This document shows, piece after piece, positions 8,951 through 16,983 of a stretch of DNA of 64,000 nt. The stretch comes from an uncultured bacterium (lineage in GTDB: Bacteria; Verrucomicrobiota; Lentisphaeria; Victivallales; UBA1829), in contig URKJ01000026.1 in the NCBI GenBank assembly GCA_900548385.1, positions 3,456 through 67,455 on the forward strand, given 5' to 3'. Position 1 is the first letter of the stretch. Every line of letters begins with the position of its first letter. The notes under the pieces are model-generated. The model was not told the origin of the DNA, did not search any database, and was given only the letters and a program-made list of their open reading frames with translations. Both the position numbers and the translations under genes were made by a program.

Positions 8951-8992
8951 AAAAATCCCGCCGGAACCGGACCGAAGTCCGATCCCGGCGGG
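8951..8992 (-). terminator. Intrinsic terminator of the glnK-amt operon
   Basis: On the minus strand a stem (8985-8992 with 8957-8964) enclosing a second small stem is followed by ATTTTT. It lies 24 bases beyond the amt stop. The plus strand lacks a T-tract, so it is less suited to the convergent GH36 gene. Confidence 0.82.
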
Positions 8993-9015
8993 GCAGAGAG
9001 GTTTGCAGAATCCGG

Positions 9016-10329
9016 TTATTCGTTCTGGAAAATCTGGAAACCGCCGTAGGCTTCCATGCCGTGTTCGCTGAGGTCGAGTCCGCGGAGCTGTTCCTCATCC
9101 GTGCAGCGGAGTCCCCAGAACTTCTTCAGCAGCAGGAATATGACCGAGGCGCAGAGGAAACTTGCCGCTCCGACTGCGACGACGCCGATCAGCTGGGGCA
9201 GGAACTGGAAGTCGGGGCTGAAAATACCCACAGCCAATGTTCCCCACACTCCGTTGACGAGATGAACCGAGAGCGCTCCGACCGGATCGTCAAGAAACAG
9301 CCGGTCGAACATGTATACCGCCAGCACGACGATCACACCGCCGATTGCTCCGATCACGATGGAGGACGTGATGCTGACACAATCCGCTCCGGCGGTGATC
9401 GCGACGAGTCCCGCGAGAACTCCGTTGAGCATCATCGAAAGATCCGGTTTTTTCTGGATCATCCAGGAGGTCAGCATTGCGGTCATGCATCCGGTACATG
9501 CAGCGAGACACGTTGTTACGAAAACGTAGGAGACAAGGTACGGATCCGCATTGAATGCCGACGCTCCGTTGAATCCGAACCAGCCGAACCACAGGAGAAA
9601 AACCCCGATGGTCGCCAGCGGCATATTGTGCGCCATGATCGGCCTTGAGATTCCACCGACGAATTTACCGAGACGGGGACCGAGAATGATCACTCCCGCC
9701 AGCGCTCCCCACCCGCCGACCGAATGGACAAACGTCGAACCGGCAAGGTCATGAAAGTTGAGGGAGCTCAGCCATCCGCCGCCCCATCCCCACGATCCGA
9801 CCAGCGGATAGACCAGTGCGGAATAGAAGACGGCAAAAAGCAGATAGGCGCTCAGCTTGATGCGTCCCGCCACCGCACCGGAAACAATCGTTACGCCGGT
9901 TGCGGCGAACATCGCCTGAAAGATGAAATCGGTCCAGTAGGTATAGTTGCCTCCGTTATAGTCGATCAGCCCTGCCGCTCCGGCGGGACAGTTGAGGCCG
10001 CTTCCGGCAAATCCGAGGAATTTGCCGATGATCCACGAATCTCCGGGATACATCAGACCGAAGCCGATTACGAGAAAGGTCAGGATTCCGATGCAGGGAG
10101 TCGCGAGATTTTTGCAGAGGATGTTGACGCAGTTTTTAGCTCTGGTGAGTCCGGTCTCCAGCAGAGCGAATCCGAGGTGCATGGAGAAGACGAGAACGGT
10201 GCCGAGCAGCATCCAGAGATTGTTCACGGTGAACATCGCTTCCGCGGCGGTTGCGTTTTTCACTGCTTCGCTGTCCGCAAACAGAGGAAGCGAGGCGGCT
10301 GTCAAAACGAGGAAAAGCAGCAGTTTCAT
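9016..10329 (-). CDS. amt: Ammonium transporter
   Basis: The 437-residue protein is an Amt/MEP/Rh channel for ammonium uptake. A signal-peptide-like N-terminus (residues 1-19) is followed by 11 predicted membrane helices. Family segments include FALLETGLTRAKN near 54, the twin pore region DFIFQAMFAATGVTIVSGA, STFVHSVGGWGAL (first pore His), SVHLVNGVWGTLAVG (second pore His) and the C-terminal GMEAYGGFQIF that contacts PII protein. The gene follows glnK by 20 bases, the conserved pairing in which PII blocks the channel when nitrogen is plentiful. Transcription is probably from the sigma-54 promoter at 10734-10751. Confidence 0.97.
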   Translation of the reverse strand: MKLLLFLVLTAASLPLFADSEAVKNATAAEAMFTVNNLWMLLGTVLVFSMHLGFALLETGLTRAKNCVNILCKNLATPCIGILTFLVIGFGLMYPGDSWIIGKFLGFAGSGLNCPAGAAGLIDYNGGNYTYWTDFIFQAMFAATGVTIVSGAVAGRIKLSAYLLFAVFYSALVYPLVGSWGWGGGWLSSLNFHDLAGSTFVHSVGGWGALAGVIILGPRLGKFVGGISRPIMAHNMPLATIGVFLLWFGWFGFNGASAFNADPYLVSYVFVTTCLAACTGCMTAMLTSWMIQKKPDLSMMLNGVLAGLVAITAGADCVSITSSIVIGAIGGVIVVLAVYMFDRLFLDDPVGALSVHLVNGVWGTLAVGIFSPDFQFLPQLIGVVAVGAASFLCASVIFLLLKKFWGLRCTDEEQLRGLDLSEHGMEAYGGFQIFQNE

Positions 10330-10349
10330 AATAAAGGATCTCCTTTCTC

Positions 10350-10691
10350 TTACCCGATCGCGTCCGTTCCGGTCTCTCCGGTCCGGATGCGGATGCAGTT
10401 TTCCAGATTTGTGATAAAGATTTTGCCGTCGCCGATGGTTCCGGTCCTTGCACCCTGAATGATTGCACTGACCGTCTGGTCTACGAATTCGTCGTTGACG
10501 GCGATTTCGATTCTGACCTTTTTATGCAGGTTGACTTCCTGTACGACTCCGCGGTAGGCTTCCATATACCCTTTCTGCTGTCCGCAGCCGAGAGCATTGG
10601 TAATGGACATCTTGAAGATTTCGTGCTTGAACAGTTCCTGCTTTACGGCAGTGACCCGTTCCGGTTTGATGTACGCTGTAATCAATTTCAT
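10350..10691 (-). CDS. glnK: PII nitrogen regulatory protein lacking the uridylylation tyrosine
   Basis: The 113-residue product starts at 10691, 7 bases after GGAGG; the upstream ATG at 10703 overlaps that site. It is a PII signal protein that binds ATP/ADP and 2-oxoglutarate and gates Amt. Seen: MKLITAYIKPERVTAVKQEL at the N-terminus, GARTGTIGDGKIFI near 83-96 (PII C-terminal signature) and a full T-loop. In the T-loop the segment YRGVVQEV places Gln at position 51, where enteric GlnB/GlnK have the uridylylated Tyr. Control by GlnD at that residue is therefore excluded, and regulation should rely on effector binding. It is paired with amt. Confidence 0.95.
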   Translation of the reverse strand: MKLITAYIKPERVTAVKQELFKHEIFKMSITNALGCGQQKGYMEAYRGVVQEVNLHKKVRIEIAVNDEFVDQTVSAIIQGARTGTIGDGKIFITNLENCIRIRTGETGTDAIG

Positions 10692-10733
10692 TCCGACCTC
10701 CATAGTTGATTAACGGATGATACCGTATGACAT

Positions 10734-10751
10734 CAGCAGGAGACGTGCCAA
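10734..10751 (-). promoter_or_regulatory. Sigma-54 (RpoN) -24/-12 promoter of glnK-amt
   Basis: On the minus strand TTGGCACG (10751-10744) is followed by TCTC and CTGCTG (10739-10734). This gives the exact GG-N10-GC spacing and a perfect -24 element; the -12 element differs at one position from the TTGC consensus. The predicted start near 10725 leaves a leader of about 34 bases before the glnK ATG. This implies RpoN and an NtrC-like activator in the genome. No clear NtrC site was found upstream by eye. Confidence 0.82.
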
Positions 10752-10848
10752 CTTTCAATAAGTGTGTTTTGAGGCGGAAGAACGGGAACGGGGGAGGTCG
10801 GGATTAGACAAAAATGTAAAACGGACCGTGTTTATCTGTATAAAAATG

Positions 10849-10871
10849 AAAAAGCCGCCGGGAAAGGCGGC
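10849..10871 (-). terminator. Intrinsic terminator of the MFS transporter gene
   Basis: On the minus strand GCCGCC-N6-GGCGGC (10871-10854) is followed by TTTTT (10853-10849), a classic rho-independent terminator 33 bases after the transporter stop. Confidence 0.9.
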
Positions 10872-10903
10872 CGATCCGGTTATACGGGTTGGAAAAGCAG
10901 ATG

Positions 10904-12241
10904 TTATTTCTGGGGGATGATTTCCCGGATGACGGAACGGGTCTTTTCCATGCCGTGCTCCTGAAGGAAGGTGTCGATGACCGGGACGAGGCGTATGACG
11001 AGCGGAAGCCCCGCCAGAAAAAGGAGTCCGGCGCCCGTGAAATATGCGCGGTACATGGGAAGCCCGCTTCCGAAAAAGCGTTCCGCAAGTTTCAGAATCG
11101 CGCCTGCCGCGAACATGCCGGTCACACCCGCCGCCGCACCGGTTACGACGCTGATGAACATGGAGCTGGCGACCTGCCGTTCTTTGGGGACCGCCATCAG
11201 GAAGTAGTGGACCATCGCGTTCTGTGCGGAAACAACCATGGAGCCGATCAGGAGGAACGGCAGGATGAAGAGTCCCCACATCCACGGTGAAGAGACCGTG
11301 GACGGTGCGATCAGCCAGAACAGACAGATGGGGAAGATCAGTGTGTAGGCGTAAATCGCCACTTTGCGCGGGCCGATTTTTTCCGTGATCCGTCCGCTGA
11401 TCTGCGTCGCGGCGATTGCGGATGCAAACTGAATGACGGAAAACAGGATCGCCTGCGTGTCGCTGACGCCATAACCGCGTTTCATGGTCAGTATCGCGAT
11501 CGGCGCCATCATGATAATGCCCAGATTCACCATGAATCCCGCGTAGATCTGACGGCGCAGGGTGAGGTCGCGGAACGCTTCCCGGAGTTGCGGCAGGAGC
11601 GGAGCCTGAGCGGAACGCCGGATATTGGAAGTCTCGTCGATTTTCCGGATGAACGTGGAGGCCGTCACTCCGCAGCAGGCTCCTGCGACGATGATTCCGA
11701 CCAGCACCCAGAGATTGTCGTAACGGCTGAGGACCAGACTGATCGTGATCATTGCCGCAAGCCCGGAACCGTAGAACAGGCCGGTGGATTTGGCAATCAG
11801 GCGCGCACGGTCCGTATCGGACGAAATGTCTCCGATCAGCGGCTGTGACATCACCACGCCTGCCGCGCGGAACCCGTAGAACAGAAAACTGCCTAGCAGC
11901 AGGGTTCCCCATGCCAGTTCCCGGCTCAGCGGAAGAATCAGCGCGCTGACCGCCACAAGAAGCGCCGCCACATTGCGGCAGACCCAGAAATCCGCCTGAC
12001 TCCGCGCCGCGCCCACTTGTGCGGTCCGGATCACGCCGAGCGGCAGCAGCAGAAAGCCGAGGAACATCATGGCTCCGATCACCGCAACGATGAAGTTCGG
12101 GGCGGAAAGTTTGACCGCAAACAGAATGATCACGGTTTCGCCGAGGCACATGTAGGAGGCTCCGTTCACCGCGCTGAACCGGTTGTAGTTGAGTTGGGAA
12201 ATCCGGCGCTGTTCCCCTGTCAGCGGTCTGTCGTAAAGCAT
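10904..12241 (-). CDS. Major facilitator superfamily transporter
   Basis: The 445-residue protein has about 12 predicted membrane helices with a cytoplasmic central loop near residues 195-220 (basic, TSNIRRSAQAPLLPQLREAF). Loop motifs such as SGRITEKIGPRKVAIYAY near 270 fit MFS secondary carriers. The start follows AAGGAACG. It lies 104 bases downstream of kdgK on the same strand, with a hairpin between them. A sugar-acid or oligosaccharide substrate linked to the KDG pathway is plausible from context but is not shown by sequence. Confidence 0.85.
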   Translation of the reverse strand: MLYDRPLTGEQRRISQLNYNRFSAVNGASYMCLGETVIILFAVKLSAPNFIVAVIGAMMFLGFLLLPLGVIRTAQVGAARSQADFWVCRNVAALLVAVSALILPLSRELAWGTLLLGSFLFYGFRAAGVVMSQPLIGDISSDTDRARLIAKSTGLFYGSGLAAMITISLVLSRYDNLWVLVGIIVAGACCGVTASTFIRKIDETSNIRRSAQAPLLPQLREAFRDLTLRRQIYAGFMVNLGIIMMAPIAILTMKRGYGVSDTQAILFSVIQFASAIAATQISGRITEKIGPRKVAIYAYTLIFPICLFWLIAPSTVSSPWMWGLFILPFLLIGSMVVSAQNAMVHYFLMAVPKERQVASSMFISVVTGAAAGVTGMFAAGAILKLAERFFGSGLPMYRAYFTGAGLLFLAGLPLVIRLVPVIDTFLQEHGMEKTRSVIREIIPQK

Positions 12242-12288
12242 GAAACGTTCCTTGAAAAATGGATTGCAGGATGTCGGAGGTTAAGAAT

Positions 12289-12325
12289 ACAGGACGGAGC
12301 AGGGAAGCCGCCCTGTCCGTCCTGT
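12289..12325 (-). terminator. Hairpin between kdgK and the MFS gene
   Basis: A stem pairs 12289-12297 with 12317-12325, extended by an inner CAGGG/CCCTG pairing, and is followed on the minus strand by TATTCTT. It could be a weak terminator or a processing element that lowers expression of the downstream transporter. Confidence 0.5.
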
Positions 12326-12345
12326 GTGGTTTGTATGTTGCGGGG

Positions 12346-13437
12346 TCAGCGGTCGACGCGTGCGCCGGCTCCGCCGACCAGCTTTTCGACCTCTTTGAGG
12401 GTCGCCATGCTGGTGTCGCCGGGGGTGGTCATCGCAAGCGCGCCGTGTGCGGCGCCGTAATTGACCGCGAGGGCGGGATCGTCTTTTTCCATGAGACCAT
12501 AGATCAGACCGGAGGCGAAAGAGTCGCCGCCGCCGACGCGGTCGAGGATCTCCAGCCCGTCGCGCTGGACCGCCTGATGAAATTCGCCGCCGTACCAGAG
12601 AATTGCGCCCCAGTCATTGACGGTTGCCGTTCTGACGGTGCGGAGCGTGGTGGCGACCGCTTTGAAGTTCGGATATTTTTCCACGACCTGCGAGATCATT
12701 TTTTTGAATCCTTCCACGGGCAGGGTGGTAAGTTTTTCGTCCGCTCCGGCGACTTCAAAACCGAGACAGGCGGTGAAGTCTTCCTCGTTTCCAATCATGA
12801 CGTCAACGTATTTTGCGATTTCCTTGTTGACCTCCTGAGCGCGTTCCTTGCCGCCGATGCCTTTCCAGAGCGACGGACGGTAATTGAGGTCGTAGCTGGT
12901 CATGGTGCCGTATTTTTTCGCGGCTTTGAGCGCTTCGATCACAACGCCGGGCGTGGTATCGGAAAGCGCGGCGAAAATGCCGCCGGTGTGAAGCCAGCGG
13001 GAACCGAGTTTGCCGAAGATGCAGTCCCAGTCAATATCGCCCTCTTTCAGTTGGGAGACTGCGGTGTTGCCGCGGTCGGAGCAGCCGACCGCTCCGCGCA
13101 CGCCGAATCCGCGTTCCGTGAAATTGAGTCCGTTGCGGACCGAGCGGCCGATGCCGTCGTAGGGGACCCATTTGATCAGAGAGGTGTCAACGCCGCCCTG
13201 CATGATGAAGTCTTCAACAAGCCGTCCGACCGGATTGTCCGCAAATGCGGTTACCACGCCGGCGCGTTTGCCGAAACAGCGGCGGAGTCCGCGTGCCACG
13301 TTGTATTCGCCGCCGCCTTCCCATGCGCGGAAAGAACGGGCGGTGTGGATGCGTCCCTCGCCGGGATCCAGACGGAGCATGACTTCGCCGAGAGAGATAA
13401 TATCGTACTGACAGGTTTCAGGGGATTTTGTCTGCAT
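12346..13437 (-). CDS. kdgK: 2-dehydro-3-deoxygluconokinase (PfkB family)
   Basis: The 363-residue protein is a PfkB/ribokinase-family sugar kinase of the KDG kinase type, which phosphorylates 2-keto-3-deoxygluconate to KDPG with ATP. Seen: SLGEVMLRLDPGEGR at residues 15-29, the sugar-binding segment WEGGGEYNVARGL near 39, SYDLNYRPSLW near 180 and the catalytic DRVGGGDSFASGLIYGL near 301-317 with its Asp base. It is slightly longer than typical KdgK (about 310-345). The start follows AAAGGAACG. The eda gene lies 18 bases upstream on the same strand; together they convert KDG to pyruvate and glyceraldehyde-3-phosphate in uronate breakdown. Confidence 0.92.
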   Translation of the reverse strand: MQTKSPETCQYDIISLGEVMLRLDPGEGRIHTARSFRAWEGGGEYNVARGLRRCFGKRAGVVTAFADNPVGRLVEDFIMQGGVDTSLIKWVPYDGIGRSVRNGLNFTERGFGVRGAVGCSDRGNTAVSQLKEGDIDWDCIFGKLGSRWLHTGGIFAALSDTTPGVVIEALKAAKKYGTMTSYDLNYRPSLWKGIGGKERAQEVNKEIAKYVDVMIGNEEDFTACLGFEVAGADEKLTTLPVEGFKKMISQVVEKYPNFKAVATTLRTVRTATVNDWGAILWYGGEFHQAVQRDGLEILDRVGGGDSFASGLIYGLMEKDDPALAVNYGAAHGALAMTTPGDTSMATLKEVEKLVGGAGARVDR

Positions 13438-13455
13438 GTGATCGTTCCTTTGCGC

Positions 13456-14067
13456 TTATTTCTTGATATATTTTGCGGCGACTGCGACGGCCTGGCGGAT
13501 GGTTTCGTCATCACATTTGTTGAGCCATGTTCCGCCGACTGCGGCGACTTCCGGGATCTGAAGATACGTTTCGACGTTGGCAGGTTTGACTCCGCCGGTC
13601 GGCATGAACTTCACGCCGAGGTGTTTGTACGGGGCGATGATGGATTTGAGCATCGGCACGCCGCCGCAGGCTTCCGCCGGGAAGAATTTCAGCATCCGGC
13701 AGCCGAATTCCATTGCCTGTTCCACTTCGCTCGGCGTGCAGACCGCGGGGAAGAAATCAAGATTGCATTTGACCGCTTCCGCCACGACTTTCGGGTTGAA
13801 ACCGGGAGCGACTGCGAATTTTGCGCCTGCATCGAACGCACGGTGCAGATCGGCGATGTTCAGAACGGTGCCGGCTCCGATGTACATTTCCGGAAAACGT
13901 TTCGAGGCTTCACGGATAATGGACTCCGCCGCTGCCGTCCGGAACGTGATTTCCGCTGCCGGAAGTCCGTTTTTGCAGAGCTGTTCGCAGACCGTCAGCC
14001 CCTCTTCGAGTGTGTTCAGAACGAGAACGGGGACGATTTTGACTTTTTCGAGCTGTTCAGACAACAT
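13456..14067 (-). CDS. eda: KDPG/KHG aldolase
   Basis: The 203-residue enzyme is a class I aldolase that splits 2-keto-3-deoxy-6-phosphogluconate into pyruvate and glyceraldehyde-3-phosphate. The TIM-barrel landmarks are present: AAEITFRT near residue 37 with Glu39, YIGAGTVLN near 62, and MLKFFPAEACGG with the Schiff-base Lys127. The GGVKP phosphate-binding segment lies near 159. Its length is normal for Eda. The start follows AAAGGGT. It is the first gene of the eda-kdgK unit and is transcribed away from hydCBA across a 456-base gap. Confidence 0.94.
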   Translation of the reverse strand: MLSEQLEKVKIVPVLVLNTLEEGLTVCEQLCKNGLPAAEITFRTAAAESIIREASKRFPEMYIGAGTVLNIADLHRAFDAGAKFAVAPGFNPKVVAEAVKCNLDFFPAVCTPSEVEQAMEFGCRMLKFFPAEACGGVPMLKSIIAPYKHLGVKFMPTGGVKPANVETYLQIPEVAAVGGTWLNKCDDETIRQAVAVAAKYIKK

Positions 14068-14347
14068 GTTTGTACCCTTTCAATTCTATTATTGATCTGT
14101 GCTGTTGATGCTGACATTGACAATTTACAGGAGAAACGGTGAAAAATCAAATAGTTTCACAGAACAAAATGCAAATAACTTGTCTGCTTGGAGTTTCAGC
14201 GTGAAAATCCGGTTTTTTGATTTGCTGTGAAAAATACACACTTGTCCGGATCGGGAGGGAGGGAATGAATTCGGCATTGTCGTGTGAAAAATACAAAAAA
14301 AATTAGCCTTGAACCGCTGTGAAACTTCAAAAAAACTGAGCTTGTAT

Positions 14348-14376
14348 TTGAATTTTCTGAAATCGGTTGCTATATT
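14348..14376 (+). promoter_or_regulatory. Promoter of the hydCBA operon
   Basis: TTGAAT (14348-14353) and TATATT (14371-14376) are separated by exactly 17 bases. The predicted start near 14383 leaves a leader of about 140 bases before the hydC ATG. Confidence 0.65.
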
Positions 14377-14378
14377 AA

Positions 14379-14396
14379 CTGTGAAATGAATCACGA
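14379..14396 (+). promoter_or_regulatory. Rex-like or CRP-like operator at the hydCBA start site
   Basis: The sequence CTGTGAA-ATGA-ATCACGA matches 11 of 14 positions of the redox repressor pattern TTGTGAA-N4-TTCACAA, and it also fits TGTGA-N6-TCACR of CRP-type proteins. It covers the predicted transcription start, where a repressor would block. Rex senses NADH/NAD and controls fermentation genes in many anaerobes. The assignment is inferred. Confidence 0.45.
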
Positions 14397-14523
14397 AAAT
14401 AGAAAATAAAAAATTCACAGAGCGTTTTCCCGCCGCGGGGGAACCGCTGGAAGAAGCCGTACCCGAATCACGGCCTGCGAATGAATATGCATGGAAAAAT
14501 TACCTATAACAGGAGGAATTGGA

Positions 14524-15054
14524 ATGGAAGCAACAGACAAGATGCGTGAGGCCGAAAAGGCTGTATCGCGCATGGAGGACGCGGAAGCTGTTCTCCGTGA
14601 GTACAATTACGACAAAACCAAGCTCGTGCCGATCCTGCAGGCTGTGCAGGCACGTTACAACTGGCTCTCCAAGGAGCTGCTGAGCTACATCGCCTGCGCT
14701 CTCGGACTTCCTCCGGCGCGCGTTTACGGCGTTGCCACTTTCTACGCTCACTTCTCCCTCAAGCCCAAGGGCAAGAACATCATCCGTCTTTGCGACGGGA
14801 CCGCGTGCCACGTCAAAGGCTCCACGTCGATTCTGGACGCTCTCTACGAGAAACTCAACATCAAGCCCGACCGCGACAGTACGGACGATATGATGTTCAC
14901 GGTGGAAACCGTCAGCTGTCTCGGAGCCTGCGGTCTTGCCCCTGTCATGCTTGTCAACGATGATGTGCATGGACAGGTCAAGCCCTCCGATATTCCGAAA
15001 ATCATTGACGAACTTCTTGCCAAACAGGCGAAAAACTCCAGCGAGGTGGCATAA
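14524..15054 (+). CDS. hydC: Bifurcating [FeFe]-hydrogenase subunit HydC (NuoE-like)
   Basis: The start is at 14524, preceded by AGGAGGAATT; the frame is open further upstream but has no site there. The 176-residue product is a thioredoxin-fold [2Fe-2S] protein of the NuoE/HydC family. The four cluster ligands are Cys90 and Cys95 (CDGTAC) and Cys132 and Cys136 (CLGAC). A helical N-terminus precedes them (WLSKELLSYIACALGLPPARVYGVATFY in part). It is the smallest subunit of an NADH- and ferredoxin-linked hydrogenase complex. Its stop codon overlaps the hydB start (TAATG), showing tight coupling. It leads the hydCBA operon. Confidence 0.94.
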   Translation: MEATDKMREAEKAVSRMEDAEAVLREYNYDKTKLVPILQAVQARYNWLSKELLSYIACALGLPPARVYGVATFYAHFSLKPKGKNIIRLCDGTACHVKGSTSILDALYEKLNIKPDRDSTDDMMFTVETVSCLGACGLAPVMLVNDDVHGQVKPSDIPKIIDELLAKQAKNSSEVA

Positions 15055-16964
15055 TGGCGAAACTTACTGTAGCTGATGTTGAAAAACGGATCAGCGATTA
15101 CGAGGCCAAAGCGGCGAAAATTTCCCGCCGGATCATCGTCTGCGGCGGTACGGGGTGCGTGGCGAACGGTTCGCTCAAAGTCCGCGACGCGCTTGTTGAA
15201 GAGCTGAAAAAAGCCGGTCAGACTGTCGAAGTCGATCTGGAACACGATTCCGCCGATCATATTCATCCGGGGTCCGCATACGTCTCCAAGAGCGGATGCC
15301 AGGGATTCTGTCAGATGGGACCGCTCGTCCGCATCGAACCGGACGGCATCATTTATACCAAAGTCCGCCCGGAAGACGCTCTTGAAATTGTTCAGGAAAC
15401 CATTCTGAAGCACGGCGTGATTGAGCGTCTGCTTTATATGAACCCTTCCGACGGCAAGCGTTACAAAGGCGAACACGAGATCCCGTTCTACAGCCGTCAG
15501 CACCGTCTCGTTCTGGCGAACTGCACGATTGAGCCGGACAGCATTGGCGAGTATTTCCACAAGAAAGGCTACCTTGCCGCGATCAAGGCATATACTCAGA
15601 TGAGTGCGGAAGAGGTTTGCGCCGAAATGGAAGAATCCGGTCTCCGCGGACGCGGAGGCGGCGGCTTCCCGACCGGAAGAAAATGGAAATTCACCCTTGC
15701 GTCCCCCGGACCGAAAAAATATGTTATCTGCAACGGTGACGAGGGCGACCCGGGAGCGTTTATGGACCGTTCCGTCATGGAAGGCAATCCGCATTCCGTA
15801 ATCGAAGGCATGATGATTGCAGCCCGTGCGATCGGTGCGGACGAGGGGTATGTCTATGTGCGTGCGGAATACCCGCTGGCTGTGACCCGTATGCGCAAAG
15901 CGGTCAAGGACGCGGAAGAAGCCGGCGTGCTCGGCGATGATATTTTCGGCAGCGGACTTTCGTTCCGCATTCATGTGATGGAAGGCGCGGGCGCATTCGT
16001 TTGCGGTGAAGAAACCGCTCTGATGGCGTCGATTGAGGGAAAACGCGGTATGCCGATGCCGAAACCGCCGTTCCCGGCGCAGTGCGGTCTCTGGGGCAAA
16101 CCGACCGTGATCAACAACGTGGAAACACTCGGCACGGTTCCGTATGTGATCCGCGAAGGCGCCGCCAAATTCCGCGAGCTCGGTGTTTCGACTTCTCCCG
16201 GAACCAAAACGTTTGCGCTGACCGGACATGTCGCCAACACCGGACTGATCGAAGTTCCGTTCGGAACCACGCTCGGCGAGATCGTCAACGAGATCGGCGG
16301 CGGAGTGACCGATGCAGACGGCAAAGTTTCGCTCGATAACTTCAAATCCGTACAGATCGGCGGTCCGTCGGGCGGCTGTCTGACCAAGGATATGCTCAAC
16401 CTGCCGCTTGATTTCGATTCCCTGCGAAGCGTCGGCGCGATGGTTGGTTCCGGCGGACTTGTTGTCATGAACACCAATACCTGTATGGTTGCGGTTGCGA
16501 AGTTCTTCATGCACTTTACGCAGAATGAATCCTGCGGCAAGTGTGTTCCCTGCCGGGAAGGCACCAAGCAGATGCTTGCCCTGCTTGACGACATTACGAA
16601 AGGCAAGGCGGACGAATCCACACTGGATCTGCTGGAGCAGACCGCGAAGGCTGTTCAGATGGGATCGCTCTGCGGACTCGGCAAAACGGCTCCGAACCCG
16701 GTTCTCTCCACGCTGAAACACTTCCGCGAAGAGTATCTGGTGCATGTGCGCGAAAAACGCTGTCCGGCGGGACAGTGCAAAGCGTTGGCGCGTCCTGAAA
16801 TTGATCCGAAGAAGTGCAAAGGCTGTTCCGCCTGTGCGAGAAAATGCCCGGTCGGCGCCATTACCGGAGAGATCCGCAAACCGTTTGTGATCGACGCTGC
16901 CAAATGTATCAAGTGCGGCGCCTGCAAAGCCGCCTGCAAATTCTCCGCCATCACCGGAATTTAA
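15054..16964 (+). CDS. hydB: Bifurcating [FeFe]-hydrogenase subunit HydB (NuoF-like)
   Basis: The 636-residue flavoprotein subunit binds FMN and NAD(H). An N-terminal thioredoxin-like [2Fe-2S] domain has Cys30, Cys35, Cys82 and Cys86. The NuoF core follows with GLRGRGGGGFPTGRKW near 197 and GDEGDPGAFMDRSV near 226 for FMN and NAD, then an SLBB domain. The [4Fe-4S] motif ESCGKCVPCREGTKQM lies near 489. The C-terminus adds two ferredoxin clusters, CKGCSACARKCP and CIKCGACKAACK. This layout distinguishes HydB from plain NuoF (about 430-450 residues). It is coupled to hydC by a one-base overlap and followed by hydA after 19 bases. Confidence 0.95.
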   Translation: MAKLTVADVEKRISDYEAKAAKISRRIIVCGGTGCVANGSLKVRDALVEELKKAGQTVEVDLEHDSADHIHPGSAYVSKSGCQGFCQMGPLVRIEPDGIIYTKVRPEDALEIVQETILKHGVIERLLYMNPSDGKRYKGEHEIPFYSRQHRLVLANCTIEPDSIGEYFHKKGYLAAIKAYTQMSAEEVCAEMEESGLRGRGGGGFPTGRKWKFTLASPGPKKYVICNGDEGDPGAFMDRSVMEGNPHSVIEGMMIAARAIGADEGYVYVRAEYPLAVTRMRKAVKDAEEAGVLGDDIFGSGLSFRIHVMEGAGAFVCGEETALMASIEGKRGMPMPKPPFPAQCGLWGKPTVINNVETLGTVPYVIREGAAKFRELGVSTSPGTKTFALTGHVANTGLIEVPFGTTLGEIVNEIGGGVTDADGKVSLDNFKSVQIGGPSGGCLTKDMLNLPLDFDSLRSVGAMVGSGGLVVMNTNTCMVAVAKFFMHFTQNESCGKCVPCREGTKQMLALLDDITKGKADESTLDLLEQTAKAVQMGSLCGLGKTAPNPVLSTLKHFREEYLVHVREKRCPAGQCKALARPEIDPKKCKGCSACARKCPVGAITGEIRKPFVIDAAKCIKCGACKAACKFSAITGI

Positions 16965-16983
16965 TTGATAAGGAACTCTGAAA

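Larger units (their letters stand above)
14068..14523. other. AT-rich divergent control region between eda and hydC
   Basis: No gene is seen in these 456 bases. The region is markedly AT-richer than its flanks and contains five copies of the heptamer TGTGAAA or its complement (14155-14161 reversed, 14226, 14283, 14318, 14380). Two of them form an exact 13-base direct repeat, TGTGAAAAATACA, at 14226-14238 and 14283-14295. It also holds the hydCBA promoter and a candidate operator, listed separately. Confidence 0.6.

Noticed and set aside
12259..14142. Open frame of 627 codons on the plus strand over kdgK and eda
   Set aside because: It spans two well-supported genes of the opposite strand and has no domain signal.
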